From JANNRA01 sp031401035 (GTDB lineage Bacteria > Desulfobacterota > Binatia > HRBIN30 > CADEER01), in contig JANNRA010000019.1 in the NCBI GenBank assembly GCA_031401035.1, positions 1-32,835 of the forward strand: a stretch of 32,835 nt of DNA. Direction: 5' to 3'. Below, one piece after another: positions 15,556 to 22,249 of this stretch. The notes beneath the pieces are model-generated. The model was not told the DNA's origin. It worked only from the letters and a program-made list of their open reading frames with translations, and searched no databases. The position numbers and the translations under genes are program-made. Position 1 is the stretch's first letter. Every line of letters begins with the position of its first letter.

Positions 15556-15729
15556 TCAGCGCCGCGGCAATGACGTTAACAGAGTCGCCAGAGCGAGAAT
15601 CGACGGCACCCAGATGCCGATGAAGATGCCCGTCTGCCGATCGACGAGAAACCAACAGGCGACTGAGCCCAGGAACGAAAGGAAAGCCGCCAGCAGCCAG
15701 AGGATGACCGGGAGATTGAGCTTTGGCAT
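15556..15729 (-). CDS. Tiny two-helix membrane protein, 57 residues
   Basis: From ATG 15729: 'MPKLNLPVILWLLAAFLSFL' and then 'GSVACWFLV' form one helix; 'DRQTG' is a turn; 'IFIGIWVPSILALATLLTSL' is a second helix ending in PRR. An earlier in-frame ATG at 15765 would add 12 residues; neither start has a good ribosome-binding site. It is first of three tiny membrane genes downstream of dps, 67 bases past the dps stop. I do not recognise the family; the two-helix hairpin and context suggest a membrane accessory or stress protein. Confidence 0.55.
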   Translation of the reverse strand: MPKLNLPVILWLLAAFLSFLGSVACWFLVDRQTGIFIGIWVPSILALATLLTSLPRR

Positions 15730-15796
15730 ATCGACGACGATACACGCTTCAGTCGACGGGGCCATCCCCGCGATACATATCGACCGCGCCGAGGTG

Positions 15797-16291
15797 TCAG
15801 GCCTCGAGCAGACTGCGCAGCATCCAGGCGTTCTTCTCGTGCACCTGCATCCGCTGCGTGAGGAGATCGGCGGTCGGCTCGTCGCTGGCCTGATCCACCA
15901 CCGGGAACACCGAACGCGCCGTCCGCACGACGGCCTCGTTGCCCTCCACCAGCAGTCGCACCATCGACTCGGCCTTGGGCTGCCCTTGAGTTTCCTTGAT
16001 CGAGGCGAGCTTCACGTACTCGCCGTAGGTGCCGGGCGCCGGAAATCCCAGGGAGCGGATGCGCTCGGCGATCAGATCGTTGGCGAGCCACAGTTCATTG
16101 TATTGCGTCTCGAACATCAGGTGCAGGGTGTTGAACATCGGCCCGGTCACGTTCCAGTGGAAGTTATGGGTCTTGAGGTACAGCGTGTGGTTGTCGGCGA
16201 GCAGATGGGACAGGCCGGCGGCAATCTTCGCGCGGGCCGTGGCGCTGATGCCGGTATCGATGAGCGGGGCGGTGACTTTCTTTTCTTTCAT
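15797..16291 (-). CDS. dps: Dps family ferritin-like DNA-protecting protein
   Basis: 164 residues, full length for Dps. The signature 'THNFHWNVTGP' and 'FETQYNELWLANDLIAERIR' are clear. Inter-subunit ferroxidase ligands are in register with the E. coli protein: H45, H57 (12 apart), E61 at the position of an Asp, D72 and E76. The N-terminus MKEKK is short and basic, which in some Dps proteins helps DNA contact. The protein oxidises Fe(II) with H2O2 and stores iron in a 12-mer cage, limiting hydroxyl-radical damage. AGGAG lies 6 bases before the ATG. It sits 27 bases after the ferrochelatase stop, so the two probably share a transcript that couples haem synthesis with iron storage. Confidence 0.95.
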   Translation of the reverse strand: MKEKKVTAPLIDTGISATARAKIAAGLSHLLADNHTLYLKTHNFHWNVTGPMFNTLHLMFETQYNELWLANDLIAERIRSLGFPAPGTYGEYVKLASIKETQGQPKAESMVRLLVEGNEAVVRTARSVFPVVDQASDEPTADLLTQRMQVHEKNAWMLRSLLEA

Positions 16292-16318
16292 CGCAAGCTC
16301 CTGTGATCGAGGGCGCCG

Positions 16319-17386
16319 TCAGGGGGCGCCGGTGGGTGGCGTTGAGCTGGGGGCGGGATGCGCGACGCGCGCTGGCCGCTCGGGCGCCGGGCAGCAGTCG
16401 GGTGCGCAGACCTGCGGGCTGGGGGGCAGCGGGCCGAGACTGCGCGGCGGGTCACCCTGCACCCGTTCGAGCACCAACTCGCGGATGGTAGCGACGAAAC
16501 GCGGATGAGTGCCGACGCTCCCCGCGCGCACCATCGGTAACCCCAGCTCCTGGCACAATCGCCGCGCCTCCACGTCGAGATCGTACAGCACCTCGACGTG
16601 ATCGGACAGAAACCCGATCGGAGCGATGACGAGCCCAGGCGTGCCCCGCGCCCGCAGCGCACGCACATGATCGAGGATGTCCGGCTCGAGCCAGGGAACC
16701 TGCGGCGGGCCGCTGCGGCTCTGCCAGACCAGGTCCCAGTGGGGGTGCCCGATGCGTTCAGCGATCAACGCCGCGGTGGCTCGCAGCTGCCGCTCATAGT
16801 CGGAGGTATCCGCCATCGAACGAGGAATGCTGTGCGCCGTGAAGACGAGGCGCGCCGCCGCGCGCACATGCGGGTCGAGCGCGGTGCCGAGTTGATCCCA
16901 GGCCGCTCGTACCCGTTCGACAGAGGCCTCGACGAAGCCCGGGTGATTGAAGAACCGCCGCAACGGTTCGATCAGCGGCGCGCCTCCGATCGCCCTGCGG
17001 GCCTGCTCGATGTCGCCCAGATACTGTCGGCAGCCGGAGTACGAGCTGTACGCCGAGGTGAGGAACGCCAGGGCGCGTTTCACCCCGGCCTCCTTCATCT
17101 CCGCCACCGTGTCCGACAGTAGCGGCGCCCAGTTGCGGTTGCCGAAGTAGATCGGAAGGTGCAGGCCGTGACTGTCGAAGTCCCGGCGGAGCGCGGCGAT
17201 CAGGGCTCGGTTCTGATCGTTGAGCGGGCTTCTGCCGCCCAGGTGGGCGTAATGCTCGGCAACGATCAGCAGCCGTTCTGGCGGGATGCCGCGTCCGCGG
17301 GTGACGTTCTCCAGGAAGGGCATGACGTCTTCGGAGCGCTCGGGCCCACCAAAAGACACCAGCAGCAGGGCATCGTAGTTCTCCAT
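16319..17386 (-). CDS. hemH: Ferrochelatase / coproporphyrin ferrochelatase
   Basis: 355 residues. It inserts Fe(II) into protoporphyrin IX or coproporphyrin III near the end of haem synthesis. Family segments: 'LLLVSFGGPERSEDVMPFLE', 'SAYSSYSGCRQY', 'FTAHSIPRSMADTSDYERQ' with catalytic His185, 'WQSRSGPPQVPWLEPDI' and 'IGFLSDHVEVLYDLDVEARR' with Glu265. The tail holds C327-x3-C331-C332, and C119 lies in 'YSGCRQY'; these four Cys are placed as in ferrochelatases that carry a [2Fe-2S] cluster, such as actinobacterial ones. The last 25 residues are Pro/Ala-rich and probably disordered. Overall similarity is to the actinobacterial-type enzyme, so coproporphyrin could be the true substrate. It is followed by dps 27 bases downstream. 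Confidence 0.95.
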   Translation of the reverse strand: MENYDALLLVSFGGPERSEDVMPFLENVTRGRGIPPERLLIVAEHYAHLGGRSPLNDQNRALIAALRRDFDSHGLHLPIYFGNRNWAPLLSDTVAEMKEAGVKRALAFLTSAYSSYSGCRQYLGDIEQARRAIGGAPLIEPLRRFFNHPGFVEASVERVRAAWDQLGTALDPHVRAAARLVFTAHSIPRSMADTSDYERQLRATAALIAERIGHPHWDLVWQSRSGPPQVPWLEPDILDHVRALRARGTPGLVIAPIGFLSDHVEVLYDLDVEARRLCQELGLPMVRAGSVGTHPRFVATIRELVLERVQGDPPRSLGPLPPSPQVCAPDCCPAPERPARVAHPAPSSTPPTGAP

Positions 17387-17398
17387 CTTTCAGTCTCG

Positions 17399-17406
17399 CA
17401 TTATCA
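17399..17406 (-). promoter_or_regulatory. TGATAATG element upstream of ferrochelatase (-10-like or Fur half-site-like)
   Basis: TGATAATG, read on the minus strand, lies 12 bases before the hemH start. GATAAT is five of six for a -10 box, and the octamer also resembles one arm of the Fur consensus. No matching second arm and no properly spaced -35 are present, so both readings are weak. Its interest is the iron/haem genes it precedes. Confidence 0.25.
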
Positions 17407-17520
17407 GATGTGACACGATTTGGTCCGCTGGCAAGGGGGGCTGCGGGCGCGGAAGCGGGTAACCGGCGCGCAGCCGGTGCAGCACCGCGTTGGCGCCGAC
17501 GGCGATTCGCCCCGCCGCGC

Positions 17521-18936
17521 TCAGGCGAACTGCATCTCGCGGACGTCGGCGGCGATGCGCAGCGGCGCGGCGGTGGCGCTCCTGACGTCGTCGCTGGTGA
17601 GGCCGGGAGCGATCTCACGCAGCAGGAAGCCGTCGGCATCGATGTCGATCCACGCCAGGTCGGTGATCACGCTCTTGACGCAGGCAAGGGCCGTCGCCGG
17701 ATAGTCGATCTTCTCGACCAGCTTCGAGCGCCCATCGCGATCACGCTGGTAGCAGAGGGCGATGACGCGGGCGCCGCCGGCGGCGAGGTCCATGGCCCCG
17801 CCGATGCCCCCGGTCCCGCCGGCCGGCGTGCTCCAGTTGGCCAGGTCGCCGTTCTGGCCGACTTGAAATGCACCGAGCACGACCGAGGTCACGCGACCGC
17901 TGCGCGCCATGGCGAAGGACGTCGTCGAGTCGAAGAACGAGGTGCCGTCGAGCATGGTCACGAACTGGCCACTGGCGTTGTAGAGGTCGATGTCCTCCTG
18001 CCCTTCATCGGGGAAGGGCCCATACCCGAGGATGCCGTTCTCTGAATGCAAGGTGACGTCGCGGCCGTGGATGAAGTTCGACACCATCGTCGGCAGACCG
18101 ATGCCGAGGTTGACGTACTCACCGTCGCGCAACAGGCTCGCCACCTTCATCGCCATGAGGTCCGGCGGCAGGCCGACGGCGCTCTCGTTCAGCGCCCGCC
18201 CCTCGCTGCCGACGGTGCGCCCGATGCCCATCAGGATATGCCGCAGCACGGGGAGGCTGAGTTCCAGCGTGGTCTTGACGATGCGGTCGACGAACACCCC
18301 TGGCGTGACCACCGCTTCGGGGTCGATGGCGCCGCGCGCGACGATCTCTTTCACCTCGGCGATCGTCGTCGTCGCGGCGGTGGCCATCGCTGGGGCGAAG
18401 TTACGCATGCCGCGGCGGTAGGTGAGGTTGCCGGCCGTGTCGGCTCGATGCGCCTGCAAGAGCGCAAAGTCCGCCCGCAAGGCCGGCTCGAACACATGCA
18501 TCCTGCCGCCGAGCTCGCGCAGCTCCTTGCCGCGCGCCACGGGCGTGCCGACGCCGGTCGGCGTGTAGAAGCCGCCCAGCCCGGCACCGCCGGCGCGGAT
18601 GCGTTCGACCAGGGTGCCCTGCGGCACCATCTCGAGTTCGATCTCGCCGGCCGCGACCTGCTCCGCGATCGCCGTCGGGATCGCCGGCGACGCCAGGTAA
18701 CTGCACACCAGCTTACGGATCTGCTTCTTGTCGGCGAGGATATTGAGCGACGTGGGTCCGCCGGCCGGCGTGTTGCAGATGACTGTCAGATCCTTCACCC
18801 CGCGCTCCGCGAGCGCCAGCAGGCAGTCGGTCGGCCAGGCCTGCGGCGGACCAAAGCTGTGCACGAGCACGGTGGCGCCATCGTTGATATCGGCCACCGC
18901 CTCGTGCGCGGTCGCGCAGATTTGCTTTTTCGACAT
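17521..18936 (-). CDS. 3-oxoacid (succinyl-CoA-type) CoA-transferase, fused A and B subunits
   Basis: 471 residues from ATG 18936 (MSKKQICATA). The A-type half (1 to about 230) has 'DGATVLVHSFGPPQAWP', and 'GGFYTPTGVGTPVARGKELR' is the family's phosphate/CoA loop. The B-type half follows with 'VNLGIGLPTMVSNFI' and the catalytic motif HSENGILGYGP, where Glu299 forms the acyl-glutamyl-CoA intermediate. It moves CoA between an acyl-CoA and a free 3-oxoacid, in ketone-body, butyrate or aromatic degradation routes. In many bacteria the halves are separate ScoA/ScoB or AtoD/AtoA chains; here they are one polypeptide without a stop between them. It stands alone on this strand, 134 bases before hemH. 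Upstream in-frame starts at 18948 and 18972 cannot be excluded. Confidence 0.92.
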   Translation of the reverse strand: MSKKQICATAHEAVADINDGATVLVHSFGPPQAWPTDCLLALAERGVKDLTVICNTPAGGPTSLNILADKKQIRKLVCSYLASPAIPTAIAEQVAAGEIELEMVPQGTLVERIRAGGAGLGGFYTPTGVGTPVARGKELRELGGRMHVFEPALRADFALLQAHRADTAGNLTYRRGMRNFAPAMATAATTTIAEVKEIVARGAIDPEAVVTPGVFVDRIVKTTLELSLPVLRHILMGIGRTVGSEGRALNESAVGLPPDLMAMKVASLLRDGEYVNLGIGLPTMVSNFIHGRDVTLHSENGILGYGPFPDEGQEDIDLYNASGQFVTMLDGTSFFDSTTSFAMARSGRVTSVVLGAFQVGQNGDLANWSTPAGGTGGIGGAMDLAAGGARVIALCYQRDRDGRSKLVEKIDYPATALACVKSVITDLAWIDIDADGFLLREIAPGLTSDDVRSATAAPLRIAADVREMQFA

Positions 18937-19125
18937 GGCGCGTCGCATCCCATGTCGCCGCGGTCGGGGCAAGTATGTGGTGTGTCGTCGGGACTCGCAC
19001 CGCTCCGCCTCGTCTGCGCCCCACCGCGCTCGGCGTCAGGGAGATCGCGGTCGGCAAGCAGGCGCACGGTGAGCGATTGAGAGGTAATAGCCGATACCTC
19101 GGGGCTGCCTGGACGCGTTCCGTGC

Positions 19126-19932
19126 TCAGGCAGAGGCGTCATCGAGCAACGGCCCGTGTTCCTGCTCCCATTTCGCATACAGCGGCTCGCCCAGCTGAAG
19201 GAGGCTCTGCCCGAGTTCCTGCATCCCCTTGCAGCAGCGTCGCATGTCGCGGGACGGGAGAATCTTGCAGAAGGCGAGCGCCGCACGGACCAAGAGACGC
19301 GCGCTCTCAAAGCCGAACATCACAAAGCGGGGTTCCACCAAAACGCCCAGTGTTGGGTGCGAGACCGGCGCCGTGAAGCCTGCGGACGGATGAACGGCCG
19401 CATCGCGGAACCGATAGACCTCGCCGAGGACCTGTCGAAGATTCGCCGATCCGTGCTTCCTGAGGCCGAATGCTCGCCGAAGCTGCTCGGCAACCTGCTT
19501 GTACCGAGCCGTGCGCTTGCACGGCTCCGAGCGGGCGCGGCGAGGTGGCGGGCGCACGTATTCGCGAGTGGCCGCGTACAGCGCTTCGAAGAAGGTGGCG
19601 GCAGCCACGGCGGCCTGCATTCCCGCTTTGAGTTCTTGTTTGAGGGCGTCTGCGAAGTCAGCGTCGGCGCGATGCGCGTGGAGCACAGCTTCATGGTGGA
19701 TCCTCGCCATCGCCAGGTGCTCGAGGGCGATCTCCAACCAGTGAATGCACGGACTGAAGCCGAGCTCGATCGCTGCCACCGTGAGCGATCGACCAGCAGG
19801 GCACTCACGTACGATCAGGCCACCGGCAGGAATGCGAACGGTGACACCCTGAGTCACATGGATCCCCCGTGGTTCGGCGCCGACGGACGGTCGCCCGAGT
19901 TGGGGTGGATCCGGAACGACCCGCTGCGGCAT
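19126..19932 (-). CDS. Uncharacterised protein with HEPN-like R-D-x3-H motif, last gene of the RM operon
   Basis: 268 residues, mostly helical by composition, with no membrane segment and no firm family match. The C-terminal part contains 'YRFRDAAVHPSAGF': R176-D-A-A-V-H181 fits the R-x4-6-H signature of HEPN RNases, in the common R-(N/D)-x3-H form. It follows a long helical stretch (about 60-165) containing 'WLEIALEHLAMARIHHEAVL', compatible with a HEPN four-helix bundle. After the motif comes 'VEPRFVMFGFESARLLVRAALAFC', a final helix. The gene starts 15 bases after the hsdM stop on the same strand, with GAGG close to its ATG, so it is likely co-transcribed with the restriction genes. HEPN proteins are common toxins and effectors in defence loci. 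The assignment rests on one motif and helix content, so it is tentative. Confidence 0.6.
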   Translation of the reverse strand: MPQRVVPDPPQLGRPSVGAEPRGIHVTQGVTVRIPAGGLIVRECPAGRSLTVAAIELGFSPCIHWLEIALEHLAMARIHHEAVLHAHRADADFADALKQELKAGMQAAVAAATFFEALYAATREYVRPPPRRARSEPCKRTARYKQVAEQLRRAFGLRKHGSANLRQVLGEVYRFRDAAVHPSAGFTAPVSHPTLGVLVEPRFVMFGFESARLLVRAALAFCKILPSRDMRRCCKGMQELGQSLLQLGEPLYAKWEQEHGPLLDDASA

Positions 19933-19947
19933 AGGCCTCTGAGCGCC

Positions 19948-21438
19948 TCAGCCGCGCGGCGCGAGTCGCGCGGCGATTTTTGTGAACTGCGCCAGCGCGG
20001 CTTCGAGATCATCCGCGATCTCGGTGGCGATGATGTCGGGCGGCGGGAGCGAATCGGTGTCGGTGAGGCTCTTGTCCTTGATCCAGAAGAGATCGAGGCT
20101 CAGCTTGTCGCGCTTGAGCAGGTCGTCATACGCATAGCGGCGCCAACGGCCGTCGGGGTTGGTCTCGCTCCAGGTTTCCTGGCGCTCGTGCGTGCGGTCG
20201 GGTCGGTAGCAGGTGACGAACTCGTCGAAGTCGCCGCGCTGGATCGGCTTCTGCTTGAGCGTGAAGTGCTGGTTGGTGCGCAGATCGTAGACCCAGAGCG
20301 TGTCGGTCCAGGCTTCGGCGCGGCCTTCCTTCTTATCGAAGAAGATGACGTTCGCCTTGACGCCGGGCGAGTACCAGATGCCGGTCGGCAGGCGCAGCAG
20401 CGTATGCACACGGCATTTCTGCAGCAGGTTGCGACGCACCTTCTCGCCGGCGCCGCCCTCGAACAGCACGTTGTCCGGCACCACCATCGCGGCGCGGCCG
20501 TCGATCTTGAGCAGCGTGTAGATGTGCTGGACGAAGTTGAGCTGCTTGTTGCTGGTCGAGGTCCAGAAGTCCTCGCGTACGACGACCTGGTCCTCCTTCT
20601 CGGTGTCGCCCTCTTCGTTGACGAACAGGAGGCTCTGCTTCTTGCCGAACGGCGGGTTGGCGAGCACGACGGAGTACTCGCGGCTCCACGACGCCGCCAG
20701 GCTGTCGTGGCCGCTGTGGACGACGACCACCGTCTCGCCGCCGATGCCGTGCAGATAGGCGTTCATGGCGCACATGCGACCGACCTTGGGGGAGAGCTCC
20801 ATGCCCTCCACCAGCTCCTCCTGGAGGGCGCGCTTCTGATCGCCATCGAGAGCGGCGCCGAAGCGGTCGAGGACGTACTGATAGGCGTTGCAGAGAAAAC
20901 CGCCGGTGCCCGCCGCCGGATCGCAGATGGTATCGCGCGGGGTGAGCCGCGTCACCTCGCACATGGCCTGGATCACCGGCCGCGGCGTGAAGTACTGGCC
21001 GGCGCCGCGCGAGGATTCCTGCGCCGAGCGCGCCAGCAGCTCTTCGTAGATGGTGCCCTTCACATCCACCGGCAGCGACAGCCAATCGACCTTGTCGAGC
21101 AGGTTGACGATGAGCTGCTTGAGCAGCGCCGGGTTGTGGATCTCGCAGCGGGAGCCCTTGAAGATGACGCCGAGCATACCCGACTTCACCCCGAGCTGCT
21201 CGAGGCTGGCGCGGTACTGGTCTTCCAGCGCGGCGCCGTCGAGCGGCAGCAGCGCCTTCCAGCCCAACGCCGGCGGGACGAGCGGCACGCGCTCGTAAGG
21301 CGGCTCGGTGAGCTGGTCCGCCATCTTGAGGAAGAGCAGCAGAGTCAACTGCTCGACGTACTCGAAGCAGGACAGCCCGGCGTCCTGCAGCACGCCGGCG
21401 TAGCTCCAGGCGCGCTTGCCGATCTGGGATGCGTCCAT
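19948..21438 (-). CDS. hsdM: Type I restriction-modification DNA methyltransferase subunit M
   Basis: 496 residues, normal for HsdM. The N-terminal helical domain (1 to about 140) leads to 'GAGQYFTPRPVI' (146-157), AdoMet motif I DPAAGTGGF (173-181) and catalytic motif IV NPPFGKK (261-267), which marks N6-adenine methylation. With HsdS it methylates the recognition site; with HsdS and HsdR it forms the restriction complex. Here it is separated from hsdS by three small genes (BrnT-like, CopG-like, DUF2283), whereas type I M and S are usually adjacent. A 38-base gap follows the DUF2283 stop. All catalytic motifs are intact, so it should be active. Confidence 0.97.
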   Translation of the reverse strand: MDASQIGKRAWSYAGVLQDAGLSCFEYVEQLTLLLFLKMADQLTEPPYERVPLVPPALGWKALLPLDGAALEDQYRASLEQLGVKSGMLGVIFKGSRCEIHNPALLKQLIVNLLDKVDWLSLPVDVKGTIYEELLARSAQESSRGAGQYFTPRPVIQAMCEVTRLTPRDTICDPAAGTGGFLCNAYQYVLDRFGAALDGDQKRALQEELVEGMELSPKVGRMCAMNAYLHGIGGETVVVVHSGHDSLAASWSREYSVVLANPPFGKKQSLLFVNEEGDTEKEDQVVVREDFWTSTSNKQLNFVQHIYTLLKIDGRAAMVVPDNVLFEGGAGEKVRRNLLQKCRVHTLLRLPTGIWYSPGVKANVIFFDKKEGRAEAWTDTLWVYDLRTNQHFTLKQKPIQRGDFDEFVTCYRPDRTHERQETWSETNPDGRWRRYAYDDLLKRDKLSLDLFWIKDKSLTDTDSLPPPDIIATEIADDLEAALAQFTKIAARLAPRG

Positions 21439-21476
21439 GAGAGAGGGCCGCGCCCCGAGGGCGCGCGGCCGACGCG

Positions 21477-21680
21477 TCAGCTGCGGCCGACGACCTCCTG
21501 GTACGAGAGCTCCGGGAGACGCGCGTTGGTGCGGGCGTGCTCGATCGTCATGCTGACCAGGTTCCCCTGGTGGTCGAGATCGACGTAGACGTATTCGCCG
21601 ATCTCCCTGGTCTCGGCCACCTCACGATCGGTGAACTCCAACAGGGCCGTGTCGGAGTCCGTGAAGTAGTTCACTTTCAT
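21477..21680 (-). CDS. DUF2283 small protein
   Basis: 67 residues from ATG 21680. The layout 'YFTDSDTALLEF', 'GEYVYVDLDHQGNLVSMTIE' and 'HAR' matches the DUF2283 family (PF10049), small beta-rich proteins in many bacteria, often near toxin-antitoxin or restriction genes. Function unknown. It lies 24 bases after the antitoxin-like gene and 38 bases before hsdM on the same strand, so it is part of the operon. It could be an accessory of the toxin-antitoxin pair or an unrelated passenger. Confidence 0.85.
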   Translation of the reverse strand: MKVNYFTDSDTALLEFTDREVAETREIGEYVYVDLDHQGNLVSMTIEHARTNARLPELSYQEVVGRS

Positions 21681-21704
21681 GCGTTCCGCTCCGACCGGCG
21701 CTGG

Positions 21705-21977
21705 TCAGCGACTCGCGGCACACTTCTCACGCGCCCACAGATTGAGCAGCCGCTCGGCGCTGACGCCCTGCTTGGCCGCGCGTCTGCGGACCTTGGCAAA
21801 GAGCTCCGGTTCGATCGCCACCAGATACTGCCGGCGGCGAATGTCGACGGCGAAATCGACTGACTTGCGCTTCGCGTCAGTCGGCGGCAACTCGTGCGCG
21901 TCCCAATACGCGCCGATCGCTGCGTAGCTCTTGCCCTTCGACACGCTCGACGTTCCCTTCGGTGGTGGGCGCTTCAT
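21705..21977 (-). CDS. CopG/BrnA-like antitoxin
   Basis: 90 residues. 'AYWDAHELPPTDAKRKSVDF' matches the N-terminal stretch of the CopG antitoxin family (PF12441-like), and 'YLVAIEPELFAKVRRRAAKQ' with 'GVSAERLLNLWAREK' is a ribbon-helix-helix-type DNA-binding end. Its ATG overlaps the BrnT-like stop by 4 bases (ATGA), the normal toxin-first order of brnT-brnA. It should neutralise the upstream toxin and may repress the promoter. Because the pair lies inside the hsd operon, its operator may control restriction genes as well; this is inference. Confidence 0.85.
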   Translation of the reverse strand: MKRPPPKGTSSVSKGKSYAAIGAYWDAHELPPTDAKRKSVDFAVDIRRRQYLVAIEPELFAKVRRRAAKQGVSAERLLNLWAREKCAASR

Positions 21978-22249
21978 AGGTTCCGTTCCCTTCGACTCGG
22001 TACTCGAGCGCTGAGGATCAGCGCATCTCGCGTCAGGCGCTTATGCACGAAAAACACGACCAGATTGCGCCCTCGGTCGGTCCGGCCCTTTGCTGCGTAT
22101 ACATCCTCCCCGCGCCGATGCCCACGCTCAATGTACCGATACCGGGGCTGGTTGAGGAAGACCTGCTCAACCTCGTCGACCGACACGCGGTGCTTGACCG
22201 CGAGCTTCTCGACGACCTCGTCGAGCCAGACCAGCCCCTCGATCCTCAC
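21974..22249 (-). CDS. BrnT-like RNase toxin of a type II toxin-antitoxin pair
   Basis: 91 residues from GTG 22249, overlapping the hsdS stop by 4 bases (GTGA). BrnT-family features: 'LVWLDEVVEKLAVKHRVSVD' with the typical K-H-x-V-S, then 'EVEQVFLNQPRY', 'GRTDRGRNLVVFFVHK' and the end 'ALILSARVPSRRE', the S-A-R region that closes BrnT proteins. The fold is RelE-like and known members cut mRNA. Family length is about 90, so it is complete. It is followed immediately by a CopG-like antitoxin. It sits between hsdS and hsdM, an unusual place for an addiction module. Confidence 0.8.
   Translation of the reverse strand: MRIEGLVWLDEVVEKLAVKHRVSVDEVEQVFLNQPRYRYIERGHRRGEDVYAAKGRTDRGRNLVVFFVHKRLTRDALILSARVPSRRERNL

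Noticed and set aside
19156..21588. 810-codon open frame on the plus strand opposite hsdM and the HEPN-like gene
   Set aside because: Antisense shadow of GC-rich coding DNA; its translation is rich in Arg, Ala, Val and His without domains, while the minus strand encodes clear HsdM motifs.
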